From Moritella dasanensis ArB 0140 (GTDB taxonomy: Bacteria > Pseudomonadota > Gammaproteobacteria > Enterobacterales > Moritellaceae): 64,000 nucleotides of DNA. Position 1 is the first letter of the stretch, and every line of letters starts with the position of its first letter. Shown piece after piece: positions 51,782 to 60,722 of the stretch. The notes under the pieces are model-generated. The model was not told the DNA's origin. It saw nothing but the letters and a program-made list of their open reading frames with translations, and ran no database searches. The DNA lies in NCBI RefSeq assembly GCF_000276805.1, contig NZ_AKXQ01000020.1:1-64000 (forward strand), given 5' to 3'. A program made the translations under genes and the position numbers.

Positions 51782-52390
51782 CTACATCGCCACTCGCGCT
51801 GCAACAGCCAGTAATACGACGCCAGTCACCTTATCAATCTTATGCACGTTATTTCTTAATTTATCCAACAATGACGACTGCGACAAGACAATGGCAATCA
51901 TGCAATACCATAAGGTATCAAACGTAAATACCGTGCCGACCATAATCAGGTTTTGCAACCAACCCGCGTCTGCTTCGACAAATTGCCCAAATAATGCCAA
52001 AAAGAAAATGGCTAATTTCGGGTTCAAAAACGCAATCATAAAACCTTGTACTACGCTGTCTTTTAAGGTCACGATTTCCTTTGCTTGCTCCGCATTTTCT
52101 AACGCAGGTTTTGACGTTAATGCTTTATAAGCCAAGCGTAATAACATCGCCACACCGGCATATTTAATGACATTAAATAACCACGGCGTTTGTTGGATCA
52201 CGATTGCTAGACCCACCACAGTTAACGTCGCATACACTCCCACACCAACACCATGCGCAATACTAGTCGCGACACCATTAACACGACCTCCAGAGATCGT
52301 GTGCTTTAATACCACAGCGAGACTTGGACCCGGTGTCATTGCGCCCATCATGCAAATCAGCGCTAAAGACATCCATGCAGTTAATTCCAT
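51782..52390 (-). CDS. LysE/RhtB-family amino acid exporter
   Basis: A 202-residue inner-membrane protein with five or six helices: MELTAWMSLALICMMGAMTPGPSLAVVLKHTISGGRVNGVATSIAHGVGVGVYA is the LysE/RhtB signature (PGP, GxRxGxxxxxGxxxG). ATG 52390 has GAGG six bases upstream; a TTG two codons earlier is less likely. It exports an amino acid or homoserine lactone; which one cannot be told. The LysR gene at 52511 lies upstream on the same strand, 120 bp away. Confidence 0.9.
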   Translation of the reverse strand: MELTAWMSLALICMMGAMTPGPSLAVVLKHTISGGRVNGVATSIAHGVGVGVYATLTVVGLAIVIQQTPWLFNVIKYAGVAMLLRLAYKALTSKPALENAEQAKEIVTLKDSVVQGFMIAFLNPKLAIFFLALFGQFVEADAGWLQNLIMVGTVFTFDTLWYCMIAIVLSQSSLLDKLRNNVHKIDKVTGVVLLAVAARVAM

Positions 52391-52510
52391 ACTCAACCTC
52401 TACTGTTATTTATTAATGATTATATTGTTATAGTCGTTGTTAGAAAGCCTTATTAATTGCTTTCAGTTGCCCACATCTTAACGAAGTTAAATCATGAACA
52501 AAAGTTGCAT

Positions 52511-53452
52511 TTAATACTTATCACCATGAAGTAATTTCATACCTTGTGCCTTTGTGCGTTCAAGATGATTTTTTAAGAAGGGATAACACAGTTCTCTAAA
52601 CCAAGTATGCTCTGGATCTTGATGGTGTTTGGCATGCCACAACAAATAATACTGCTGTGGTTTCAGATCGATCGGCAGTGTCATGATCCGAAGATCGTAT
52701 GTTTGCGCAAAGTCTGCCGCGATATGTAATGGTGTCGTCAGCAAGGTATCGGTTTTTAATAACAGCTCAATCGCCGCTTGGAAAAAAGGTACCGAAGCAA
52801 ACACCTGACGCTGCTCACCCAGCGCTAATAATGCCAAATCGACCGGACTGTCTTTATCGCCACCGCCACTGATCAAAACATGCTTGGCATTAATGTACTC
52901 GGTCACCGATAGATCATTAGTCTGACACAAGGGATGCTGAGGACGGCACACGACCACCAGCTGATCTTCACCAATCGTTTTACCATGCAAGTTTTCAGGC
53001 ACATTATCGGTAATGGTACTGACTAGATCTAACGGCATGTCAGCTAACTCGGTCAGCTTGTCTTTATGCCAAAGCTGATATTCCACGCTGGCACAAGCCG
53101 CATTGACAGCGAGTTCACAACATATCGACGGCAAGATCGCTTGCGCTACATAATCACTCGAGGCAAGAGTAAATTGGCGTGAGCACTGACTCGGATCCAC
53201 CACACTCGGTAAATACAAATTATCCAAGGTCTGCATCAATAGCGGTAACTGCGCTTTTAATTCTTCCCCCTTACGCGTTAGTACAAATTGATTACCTTCT
53301 CGAATCACGATCTTGTCATGAAATGCCGCGCGGATCTGCGTGAGGGTTTTACTTATCGCCGATTGGGTAACATTGAGTTGTCGTGCCGACGCGGTCAAAT
53401 TACGCGTTTGTAATATTGAAATTAACGCCGGTAATAATTTGTAGTTATTCAA
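52511..53452 (-). CDS. LysR-type regulator with a TTG start
   Basis: A 313-residue LysR protein: HTH at the start (LLPALISILQTRNLTASARQLNVTQSAISKTLTQIRAAFHDKIVIREGNQFVLTRKG), then the effector domain. No ATG is available in frame near the HTH. TTG 53452 has GGCGAG upstream; TTG 53470 is the alternative and adds six residues. In wording it is near the NahR/LeuO-like subgroup (PFFQAAIELLLKTDTLLTTPLHIA). It lies upstream of the LysE gene on the same strand. Confidence 0.85.
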   Translation of the reverse strand: MNNYKLLPALISILQTRNLTASARQLNVTQSAISKTLTQIRAAFHDKIVIREGNQFVLTRKGEELKAQLPLLMQTLDNLYLPSVVDPSQCSRQFTLASSDYVAQAILPSICCELAVNAACASVEYQLWHKDKLTELADMPLDLVSTITDNVPENLHGKTIGEDQLVVVCRPQHPLCQTNDLSVTEYINAKHVLISGGGDKDSPVDLALLALGEQRQVFASVPFFQAAIELLLKTDTLLTTPLHIAADFAQTYDLRIMTLPIDLKPQQYYLLWHAKHHQDPEHTWFRELCYPFLKNHLERTKAQGMKLLHGDKY

Positions 53453-53654
53453 AGGGCACTCGCCATACAAAGTAATCAGTCACCATCATAACGTAATTTT
53501 TCTTTGTCGTGATTTTAAAACTTAACTCTCTGAACTTATTAATTAAATATTCATTAAATAGTGACGGTGTAATTTATCGAACGGAAATGTCGCTTATGGG
53601 TTTTTTATGATGTGCTAAAATGTGTATCAAACGTGGTTAAATGGTAGGTGTACG

Positions 53655-54476
53655 ATGAACAGACTCGATATTGCAGACTTAATTATTGATAAGCTAACTG
53701 AACAAGCTGATACGATCAAAGCAATGTATGATGACTCAGTCAGCCGTATTGGTCACTTCTATATTGATAACTTTTTGCCCGTTGATTTAGCCACAAAAAT
53801 ATACTCTGTATTTCCTCACTATAACGACATGATGTTAGTGGGTGGTAAATATAACCTGAGAGAATATAAATACGTCACGGCGCAAATGAATAACCATGAC
53901 CCCTTGTTAGAAGAAGCTATTTTTGCATTTCAAGACCCGCGTATTCTTAGCCTCGTTAAAAACATTTGTGGTATTGAGAGTCTCTACGCCGATGAAAATC
54001 TCTATGCAGGGGGTATTTCATTAATGCACCAAGGTCAGTTCTTGAATCCTCATTTAGACAATTCACACGAAAAAGACCGTAAACAATGGCGCGTTCTCAA
54101 TCTATTATATTATGTCACGCCAGATTGGCAGCAGGCTAACGGCGGTAATTTAGAACTCTGGCCCGACGGTATCGAGAATAAACAACTTACCATAGAGAGT
54201 GTATTCAATCGACTAATCGTCATGGCGACACATGACGGATCATGGCACTCTGTTAGCCCTATCACCGCTGATAAAAATAGAACCTGTGTATCAAATTATT
54301 ACTTTTCAGATAATGCGCTTAAACCCACAGATAAATTCCATGTCACCTCATTTCGCGGCCGACCCGATCAGGGTGTTAGAGATGTGGCTTTACAAGCTGA
54401 TAATGCGTTGCGCCAAGGCGTGCGAAAATTATTTCCGCTTGGAGTTGTAAAAACCAAGCAAATTTATAAAAAATAA
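53655..54476 (+). CDS. 2OG-Fe(II) oxygenase of the prolyl-hydroxylase type
   Basis: A 273-residue soluble oxygenase with a P4H-type double-stranded beta helix: iron ligands in NPHLDNSHEK (H-x-D, near 137-139) and the distal His in DGSWHSVSPI, and the 2OG-binding Arg in NRTCVSNYYF. The N-terminal HFYIDNFLPVDLATKIYSVFP marks the group. The substrate may be a protein or a small molecule. ATG 53655 has TAGGTG upstream; an earlier in-frame start lacks one. It stands alone. Confidence 0.85.
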   Translation: MNRLDIADLIIDKLTEQADTIKAMYDDSVSRIGHFYIDNFLPVDLATKIYSVFPHYNDMMLVGGKYNLREYKYVTAQMNNHDPLLEEAIFAFQDPRILSLVKNICGIESLYADENLYAGGISLMHQGQFLNPHLDNSHEKDRKQWRVLNLLYYVTPDWQQANGGNLELWPDGIENKQLTIESVFNRLIVMATHDGSWHSVSPITADKNRTCVSNYYFSDNALKPTDKFHVTSFRGRPDQGVRDVALQADNALRQGVRKLFPLGVVKTKQIYKK

Positions 54477-54602
54477 TCACATAGGCCTAGCTATGAAGCT
54501 TTTTTATAGTCCATAATTAACTAGCTTAACGTCTTATCTCGCATTAATTGGCAAGGCAGACGGATAACCGTAATAAAAGATAGGCGCATACAAGGAAGTA
54601 TA

Positions 54603-55223
54603 ATGGCTAGTACAATAAATAATGCAATGAATAGTGTAATAGACTCTACAACAAGCAGTTCTATAGATAGTGATACAAACACCATAGGCAAAAAAATCGG
54701 CCTCAGTGGCACCTGTTATTGGTGTACAGAAGCGATCTTTTTGTCACTACGTGGCGTGACGAAAGTAGAACAAGGCTGGATATCTTCATTTGCTGACGAT
54801 GATTGGTTTTCAGAAGGTATTATTGTTTCTTACATGCCCGACGTGATCAGTTTAAAAAATCTCATCGCTATTCATTTGCATACCCACAGCAGCACAAAAA
54901 TCCATTCAATGCGGGATAAATATCGCAGCGCCGTCTATGCGATGGAGCCTTATCAAATCACCGAAATAAAACACAACTTAGCTTTATTGCAAGATGAGTT
55001 TGAACAACCGCTCATTACCCGTGCCTATACACTTAACCAATTCAAATTGTCAGATGAGTCCATGCAAAATTATTACTACAGCGATCCACAACGGCCATTT
55101 TGTGAAAATATCATCACCCCAAAATTAAAAAAACTACTCAGTAGCCATGCTCATTTAATCAATAAAGCCAAGCTGCCAGCAACGCTAATAGCAAGTGACC
55201 ATGACGCGTTAATAACAACGTGA
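54603..55223 (+). CDS. Divergent MsrA-like methionine sulfoxide reductase
   Basis: A 206-residue protein. After a Ser/Thr/Asn-rich stretch (1-30), LSGTCYWCTEAIFLSLRGVTKVEQGW matches the MsrA active-site region (GCFWCTEAVF), with catalytic Cys38 and the Glu three residues past Cys41. MRDKYRSAVY matches the MsrA segment TQYRSAIY. The HDPT motif is altered (HTHSST), and the C-terminal resolving cysteine region differs (RPFCENIITPKL). Activity on methionine sulfoxide is therefore likely but not sure. The AAGGA ribosome site is close. A YceI-like secreted protein follows 85 bp downstream. Confidence 0.72.
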   Translation: MASTINNAMNSVIDSTTSSSIDSDTNTIGKKIGLSGTCYWCTEAIFLSLRGVTKVEQGWISSFADDDWFSEGIIVSYMPDVISLKNLIAIHLHTHSSTKIHSMRDKYRSAVYAMEPYQITEIKHNLALLQDEFEQPLITRAYTLNQFKLSDESMQNYYYSDPQRPFCENIITPKLKKLLSSHAHLINKAKLPATLIASDHDALITT

Positions 55224-55227
55224 TAAA

Positions 55228-55257
55228 AGCGTGATGAATCAAACTATTTATCACGCT
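55228..55257 (+). terminator. Weak hairpin after the MsrA-like gene
   Basis: AGCGTGAT and ATCACGCT form an 8-bp stem with a 14-base loop 5 bp after the stop. No T run follows, so termination is uncertain. Confidence 0.35.
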
Positions 55258-55308
55258 ATGATGAATACGACTTTAAGTTTTAAATAACGTTAATTAAGGA
55301 AAATAAAC

Positions 55309-55872
55309 ATGAAAAAAACACTGCTTTTATCACTGGCATTATTGTCATTTCAATCATTTGCTACAGACAAGTTTAATGTAGAAACAGATTTGTCATCACT
55401 CAGTTTTGCTACCATAAAAAAACAATATGTCGTCGAACCAGCAACGATCACGGGGTTAACTGGCAGTCTAGATGAGCAGGGTAGATTTGCGGTTATCGTA
55501 CCAGTAGAAAACGTAGACACAGGTGTTTCCATCCGTAATGAGCGCCTTAACTCATTGTTTTTTGATGCGTCTGAAAACCCAGTCATCATGATTAGCGGAC
55601 AGTTTGATTTAGCGTCGTTAACCCAGCCAATTTCAAAAATGATCGTGCCTGCAGAAGTGTCTTTCTATGGCAATAAAAAGATATTTAACTTTCCGGTTAT
55701 CATCACTAAAACAGACAATGCTATTATCGTCAGTTCGTATACACCCGTGATCGTTAAAGCCAGTGACTTTTCTATTCCAGCGGCTAACTTGACCAAGCTA
55801 GCAGCAACCGTAGGTGGTCTTGCGCTTTCAGACGCAGTGCCAGTTAATATCAATCTGGTATTTAAAAAATAA
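55309..55872 (+). CDS. Secreted YceI-like protein
   Basis: A 187-residue exported protein with signal MKKTLLLSLALLSFQSFA. The mature part resembles YceI lipocalin-like proteins: FNVETDLSSLSFATIKKQYVVEPATITGLTGSLDEQGRFAVIVPVENVDTGVSIRNERLNSLFFDASENPVIMISGQ. It keeps the D-x-G-x-x-x-R-N-x-x-L pattern of the family. YceI proteins bind isoprenoid chains in the periplasm. AAGGAAAAT precedes the ATG. The assignment is by pattern only. Confidence 0.75.
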   Translation: MKKTLLLSLALLSFQSFATDKFNVETDLSSLSFATIKKQYVVEPATITGLTGSLDEQGRFAVIVPVENVDTGVSIRNERLNSLFFDASENPVIMISGQFDLASLTQPISKMIVPAEVSFYGNKKIFNFPVIITKTDNAIIVSSYTPVIVKASDFSIPAANLTKLAATVGGLALSDAVPVNINLVFKK

Positions 55873-55950
55873 ATGGCGAAAATATAAACCACGACTGTTC
55901 ATATTGCCCGTTTGTTTATCGAGTCGACAATGCAAACGGGTTAACCTCTG

Positions 55951-55990
55951 TTTATCCGTTTATCCGTTTATCCGTTTATCCGTTTATTTT
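55951..55990. repeat. 8-bp tandem repeat over the stop codon of the OYE gene
   Basis: Four perfect copies of TTTATCCG (55951-55982) and a fifth, degenerate TTTATTTT. The stop codon of the flavin oxidoreductase (55976-55978, minus strand) lies in the fourth unit. Confidence 0.92.
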
Positions 55991-56977
55991 AATCATTTGA
56001 CAGGCATAAAAATCAGCAGGATTTTTAAGTATAGATCTACCCACTGCGGCGAGATCTAACCAGTCGTTTTCAATCGCAGTATCAATATAATCGCCTTCTT
56101 CAATACCACCAACACCGATAATAGGCACGCCTAAATTAGCCTGTTTCATATATTGGGATTCATTAATTAAATACCCTTGCCCACGCCTATTTTTAGGTCG
56201 CGTCCAACCGCCAATACCAGATGAAATGTTTAATATATCCACGCCAGCTGTAACCATAAGTTGTGCAGCGTCTACCATATCAGTTTGACTCAGACCACCG
56301 GGATAGAGATCTTGTCCGGGGATCCGCACCATCAATTTTAATTTCGGCGCCTGCTGACTGATGTCAGTGATGATGTCGGTGATCAAGCGCGCTTGATTGA
56401 TTAACGTGCCGCCATGTTTATCTGTTCTTTGATTGGTGATCGGGGATAAGAATTGGTTTAACCCATAACCATGCGCACAATGTAACTCGACAAAATCAAA
56501 CCCAGCCTGTTCAGCCCTAAGCGCGGCATGCACAAAATCTTGTTGCCAATCCGCAATATCGTCCATCGTCATTGCCCGTGGTAAGGGTAACTCTCGGTCA
56601 TAAGCTGGCACGGTAATACCGGCAGGCCCCATTAAATCAACACTAGTGCCACTACTGTCTTTACCGCCACAGTGAGTCAATTGCAATGCCGCTTTGGCAC
56701 CAGCTTGATGAATAATGTTGGCTATTTCTGCCAGTCCCGCAATACAGCGATCATCATGTGCACCTAATTGATTTGCTTCACTGCGTCCAGCCAGAGAGAC
56801 AAAGCTGTATTCAACCATAACTAAACTCGCGCCTGATTTAGCCAAATTGGCATAATGTGTCAAGGTATCCAACGTCGCTAAACCCTCTAGGTCGGCTGTT
56901 TGCGATGCCATAGGCGGCACGACTAAACGGTTTTTTAATGTAAATGAATCAGTAATCAGTGGGCTAAAACGTGGCAT
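55976..56977 (-). CDS. Old Yellow Enzyme-family NAD(P)H:flavin oxidoreductase
   Basis: A 333-residue FMN-dependent TIM-barrel reductase: PLITDSFTLKNRLVVPPMAS, QLTHCGGK, ELHCAHGYGLNQFLSPITNQRTDKHGG (substrate and FMN-binding, near 165-190), VGGIEEGDYIDTAIENDWLDLAAVGRSILKNP at the C-terminus. Such enzymes reduce activated C=C bonds or nitro compounds. It is divergent from a LysR gene and is its probable target. Its last two codons (Asn-Gly) and stop are encoded by an 8-bp tandem repeat. Confidence 0.9.
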   Translation of the reverse strand: MPRFSPLITDSFTLKNRLVVPPMASQTADLEGLATLDTLTHYANLAKSGASLVMVEYSFVSLAGRSEANQLGAHDDRCIAGLAEIANIIHQAGAKAALQLTHCGGKDSSGTSVDLMGPAGITVPAYDRELPLPRAMTMDDIADWQQDFVHAALRAEQAGFDFVELHCAHGYGLNQFLSPITNQRTDKHGGTLINQARLITDIITDISQQAPKLKLMVRIPGQDLYPGGLSQTDMVDAAQLMVTAGVDILNISSGIGGWTRPKNRRGQGYLINESQYMKQANLGVPIIGVGGIEEGDYIDTAIENDWLDLAAVGRSILKNPADFYACQMIKING

Positions 56978-57069
56978 AAGATCTCCTAATCTATTGCAGC
57001 TATGATACGCTGCTCACAAATACTATTGGTAAACGATTTATAGATGATTGTTTCCATATTGGAATCTAT

Positions 57070-57924
57070 ATGAAAATCGAAGATTTAAAACTATTTGTGC
57101 AAGTTGCTGGTTACTTAAGTCTGCGAGAAGCAGCATTACATTTAAATATGCAACCGGGCACGTTATCAAAAGTCGTCCGCCGGGTAGAAAGTTATTATCA
57201 ACAAGCATTGTTTGTGCGAATAGGTAAAGGTTGGCAGTTGTCTCCAGCGGGTAAAACGTTGTTAGCACGCAGTAATGAATTATTAAATATCAACCATGAT
57301 ATCGAGTTGGAACTAGGTCAACCACAGCGCACCCATATGCGTATTAGCGGTGCCGATGGGTTGTTAAATCATTATCTTCCCGCTTTAGTTGCCCCGCTGC
57401 AAGAATATGATCATGAACTCACCTTAGCGACGTTTAAGGATCCTGGAGTTGATAGCTTGTTACGCTATCAGGTCGATCTCGCGTTGGTGGCGACAAATGG
57501 TGAACCACCTCAAATTCAGGGTATTAAAACCAAGTTATTAGCTCAGGTTAAATTTGTATTAGCCTGTAACTCAAGCCACCCCTTAGCAAAACGAGAGTCT
57601 GCGATCCCTATTACCGAGATCCTTGAATATGGATTTATTGTGCCATCGAGTAATATTTATGGTGATACCGGCAGTTTATTAAGTAATGATGGCTGGCATG
57701 ATGAAGCCTTTGCAAGGCGAATTGTGGCGCGCGTGGATACCATTTCGGCATTAGCTAGTTTATTAAAAACCCAACACTGGCTGGCTTATATTCCAGAATA
57801 CTTGTTGGATGAAAATCAGCTGAGCATACTGACAAGTCACGGTTGTCCTTATACCTGCAATCAATTTATCTGGTTATGCTGTCATCAAAAAATACAATAT
57901 GGTTGGATTAATCGCCTGTTTTAA
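57070..57924 (+). CDS. LysR-type regulator divergent from the OYE gene
   Basis: A 284-residue LysR protein with a slightly unusual HTH (LKLFVQVAGYLSLREAALHLNMQPGTLSKVVRRVESYYQQALFVRIGKGWQLSPAG), then the effector domain. It begins only 92 bp from the OYE start and overlaps a short palindrome (TTCCA-TAT-TGGAA at 57052-57064) that may be its operator. It converges on an AraC gene. Confidence 0.87.
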   Translation: MKIEDLKLFVQVAGYLSLREAALHLNMQPGTLSKVVRRVESYYQQALFVRIGKGWQLSPAGKTLLARSNELLNINHDIELELGQPQRTHMRISGADGLLNHYLPALVAPLQEYDHELTLATFKDPGVDSLLRYQVDLALVATNGEPPQIQGIKTKLLAQVKFVLACNSSHPLAKRESAIPITEILEYGFIVPSSNIYGDTGSLLSNDGWHDEAFARRIVARVDTISALASLLKTQHWLAYIPEYLLDENQLSILTSHGCPYTCNQFIWLCCHQKIQYGWINRLF

Positions 57925-57951
57925 TAGGTTTTTTTAGGCACCGCGATAACA

Positions 57952-58737
57952 TCATGATACTGCAAGCCGCATATACTGTTTAGGTGGCTTGCCTAAGGTC
58001 TTTTTGAAAAAAGTAATAAACGCACTAACAGATTCATAACCTAAATCTTCTGATATACGTTGTACCGATTCATTTGACGACAACTTTTGCAACGCCATTA
58101 CCAGATGAAGTTGCCCACGCCAACGCCCAAAAGTCATGCCGATTTCTTGTTTCACTAAGCGAGAAAATGTTCTTTCACTCATGGCGTATAACGCCGCCCA
58201 CTCCCCCACCGTTTTACGATCGGCAGGATTAACTAATAGTTGATTAGCAATCTGATTAAGCCTTGGCTCTGCTGGAATAGGAAAGTCGAAATGTTCTTTA
58301 GGCATACCAATAAGTTCATCAATCAATACTTGCGCCAATCTCACGGTACTTTCATCCGCTGAGTAATGTTGATCTTTACTCGCCAAACTAATAATTAACT
58401 CGCGTAATAACGGTGAGATAGACAAGGTACAAATTTTATCTGGTATTCCCACCACTTCAGGATCCACAAATAACATGCATACATCATCACTGATAGAAAT
58501 ATGATTACTGTGCGGTACTTGGCTTGGGATCCAAACGGCACAGTTAGCCGGTACCATCCAGATTGCATCGGCAATTGAACAGCGAACAAAACCGGTTAAT
58601 GGCATCACTAACTGACATTTCACATGTTGATGAACTGGCATTTCATAGGCTCTTTCCAGGCCCGATGTCCGCAGAGCATTGACACTTTCGGTATATCTGT
58701 CCGAATCGAAACCTATTTTATAGTGAGGTAGTTGCAT
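57952..58737 (-). CDS. AraC-type regulator with cupin domain
   Basis: A 261-residue regulator. An N-terminal cupin (MPVHQHVKCQLVMPLTGFVRCSIADAIWMVPANCAVWIPSQVPHSNHIS) holds the usual H-x-H and late H of this group, followed by two AraC HTH motifs (VGEWAALYAMSERTFSRLVKQEIGMTFGRWRGQLHL and VQRISEDLGYESVSAFITFFKKTLGKPPKQY). It is divergent from the CynX/NimT-type transporter gene 140 bp away and is its probable regulator; NimR/NimT in E. coli has this layout. The start codon sits inside a 16-bp tandem repeat and lacks a clear ribosome site. Confidence 0.9.
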   Translation of the reverse strand: MQLPHYKIGFDSDRYTESVNALRTSGLERAYEMPVHQHVKCQLVMPLTGFVRCSIADAIWMVPANCAVWIPSQVPHSNHISISDDVCMLFVDPEVVGIPDKICTLSISPLLRELIISLASKDQHYSADESTVRLAQVLIDELIGMPKEHFDFPIPAEPRLNQIANQLLVNPADRKTVGEWAALYAMSERTFSRLVKQEIGMTFGRWRGQLHLVMALQKLSSNESVQRISEDLGYESVSAFITFFKKTLGKPPKQYMRLAVS

Positions 58738-58779
58738 AGTGGCCTAATTGCATAGTGACTTAATTGAATAGTGAAGTAG
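58732..58779. repeat. 16-bp tandem repeat over the AraC start codon
   Basis: Units TTGCATAGTGGCCTAA, TTGCATAGTGACTTAA and TTGAATAGTGAAGTAG lie head to tail. The AraC start (58735-58737) is in the first unit, and the second carries the same ATGCAA upstream, out of frame by one. Confidence 0.8.
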
Positions 58780-58877
58780 TTTCATAATGGCTGTTTTTAG
58801 CAACAAATTGTCAATATACATAAATTCAGATTGATTGGGAATGGGTAATATAAGCCATCGCTTCAGAGGACAAACTC

Positions 58878-60131
58878 ATGCCACAAGATAATAAACCCAA
58901 TATTGCTCACCCTATATTGCTCATAATCAGTATTTTACTCATCGCCAGTAACTTACGCGGCCCCATTACCGGTATAGGACCGATCTTAGATTTTATCTCT
59001 AACGATCTCAATTTATCGGCCACACAAGCCGGTATGCTGACCACATTACCACTGCTGGCATTTGCTATTTTCTCACCACTGTCCTCGGCGTTAGCCCGCA
59101 GAATTGGCCTTGAACCATCCTTGATGTTGGCACTCGTGGCAATCACCAGTGGTATAGTCCTACGTTCGGCAGGCTCAAGCCTCACCTTGTATTTAGGCAC
59201 CTGTGTTATCGGCATCGGTATTGCTATCGGTAACGTACTCCTACCGAGTTTATTAAAGCGCGACTTCCCGAATCAAGGTCCGACGTTAACCGCGATTTAT
59301 GTGCTTACCATGGGCGTAGGTGCAACACTCAGTGCTAGCACTACAATACCTATGCTGAACGTCGCTGATAGCCTAAATGTCACTTTTATCCCTAACTGGG
59401 CATTTGCACTGGCGGGTACTATTATCTTGCCAATTATCACCATGTTAATTTGGTTACCACAGTTAAGTAACCACACCAAACCCGCCGCTGATACACCGGA
59501 TATTGATAGCCACAGTTATATGTGGCGCGACAAAGCAGCTTGGCACGTGTCAGGGTTCTTGGCGTTCAACTCATTTATTATGTATGCCTTCATTGCCTGG
59601 TTACCTAGCATCTTAGTCAGCTATGGTTATTCAGAGCACGACGCAGGCTACATTCACGGTGTTTTACAATTGGCATCAGCAGCACCAGCACTGGTACTGA
59701 TCCCATTAATGGCAAAAGTAAAAGACAAACGCACCCTAGGGTTAGCGATGACTATATTGGCTTTCATTGGCATTACAGGTTTACTGATGATGCATCAACA
59801 CGCTGTCATTTGGGTGACATTACTCGGCTTTAGCTGTGGTGGTGGTTTTATTCTCGGATTATCTTTTGTCGGCCTGCGCACACATAACTCACATCAAGCC
59901 GCGTCATTATCTGGCATGGCACAATGTATCGGTTATTTATTTGCCGCGACCAGCCCCATTATTTTTGGGTCAATGCATGAAGCAACAAGCAGCTGGGATA
60001 TGCCATTAACGCTGGCTGCAGGAATGAGTCTTATCTGGGTAGGTTTAGCGACGCTTGCGGGGAAGTCGGCATTAATTAGCCCACCGAACTTGTTGACCAA
60101 AACTAAATCAGCTGAGTTGACAAGTAAATAA
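58878..60131 (+). CDS. MFS transporter, CynX/NimT family
   Basis: A 417-residue, 12-helix transporter of the cyanate/2-nitroimidazole group: LLIASNLRGPITGIGPILDFISNDLNLSATQAGMLTTLPLLAFAIFSPLSSALARRIG is diagnostic, followed by IGIGIAIGNVLLPSLLKRDFP. With the divergent AraC regulator it copies the nimR-nimT arrangement, so export of a small aromatic or nitrogen compound is possible; the substrate is not shown. GAGGA precedes the ATG. It ends 1 bp before the tag stop. Confidence 0.9.
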   Translation: MPQDNKPNIAHPILLIISILLIASNLRGPITGIGPILDFISNDLNLSATQAGMLTTLPLLAFAIFSPLSSALARRIGLEPSLMLALVAITSGIVLRSAGSSLTLYLGTCVIGIGIAIGNVLLPSLLKRDFPNQGPTLTAIYVLTMGVGATLSASTTIPMLNVADSLNVTFIPNWAFALAGTIILPIITMLIWLPQLSNHTKPAADTPDIDSHSYMWRDKAAWHVSGFLAFNSFIMYAFIAWLPSILVSYGYSEHDAGYIHGVLQLASAAPALVLIPLMAKVKDKRTLGLAMTILAFIGITGLLMMHQHAVIWVTLLGFSCGGGFILGLSFVGLRTHNSHQAASLSGMAQCIGYLFAATSPIIFGSMHEATSSWDMPLTLAAGMSLIWVGLATLAGKSALISPPNLLTKTKSAELTSK

Positions 60132-60132
60132 A

Positions 60133-60699
60133 TTAAAGCTGCACTTGTTGATGACGGAAGCAATCGGTGGTGTGATCGTTAACCATACCGGTTGCTTGCA
60201 TAAACGCATAGCAAATCGTCGGGCCGACAAAGTTAAAACCACGCTTTTTTAAATCTTTGCTCATGGCTTCTGAGATGTCAGTTTTAGCCGGTGTTGCAGC
60301 CAGTGAAGGTAAATTATTTTGCAGCGTCACGCCATTAACAAAACCCCAAATATACGCATCGAACGAACCAAATTCGGCTTGGATATTTAAAAAACCTTGG
60401 GCATTTTTTATCACAGAGCGAATTTTTAACTTATTACGCACAATCCCTTCATTCCCGAGTAAGCAGTTAACGTCGTCTTCGTTATACTTAGCTATCAGCT
60501 TATAATCAAACTGATCCAGAGCCAGTCGGTAATTCTCGCGTTTCCTCAGTATTGTTATCCAACTTAATCCCGCTTGCGCGCCTTCCAAAATCAAGAATTC
60601 AAATAAGCGTTGTTCATCATGAACTGCTACGCCCCACTCTTCATCATGATAAGTCACATATAACGGGTCGTCTCCACACCAAGTACATCTGTTATTCAT
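60133..60699 (-). CDS. tag: DNA-3-methyladenine glycosylase I
   Basis: A 188-residue base-excision repair enzyme that removes 3-methyladenine from DNA. The N-terminal RCTWCGDDPLYVTYHDEEWGVAVHDEQRLFEFLILEGAQAGLSWITILRKRENYR is diagnostic of Tag. The zinc-binding Cys (CTWC) and His at the N-terminus, and the C-terminal Cys/His (VNDHTTDCFRH), are all present. It overlaps nothing and converges on the MFS gene. Confidence 0.95.
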   Translation of the reverse strand: MNNRCTWCGDDPLYVTYHDEEWGVAVHDEQRLFEFLILEGAQAGLSWITILRKRENYRLALDQFDYKLIAKYNEDDVNCLLGNEGIVRNKLKIRSVIKNAQGFLNIQAEFGSFDAYIWGFVNGVTLQNNLPSLAATPAKTDISEAMSKDLKKRGFNFVGPTICYAFMQATGMVNDHTTDCFRHQQVQL

Positions 60700-60722
60700 T
60701 GCTTATCCGACCTTTATCAAAA

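Noticed and set aside
51720-52130. A 136-codon plus-strand frame opposite the LysE-type gene
   Set aside because: The minus-strand frame is a clear LysE/RhtB exporter; the plus frame is its antisense shadow plus AT-rich intergenic DNA.
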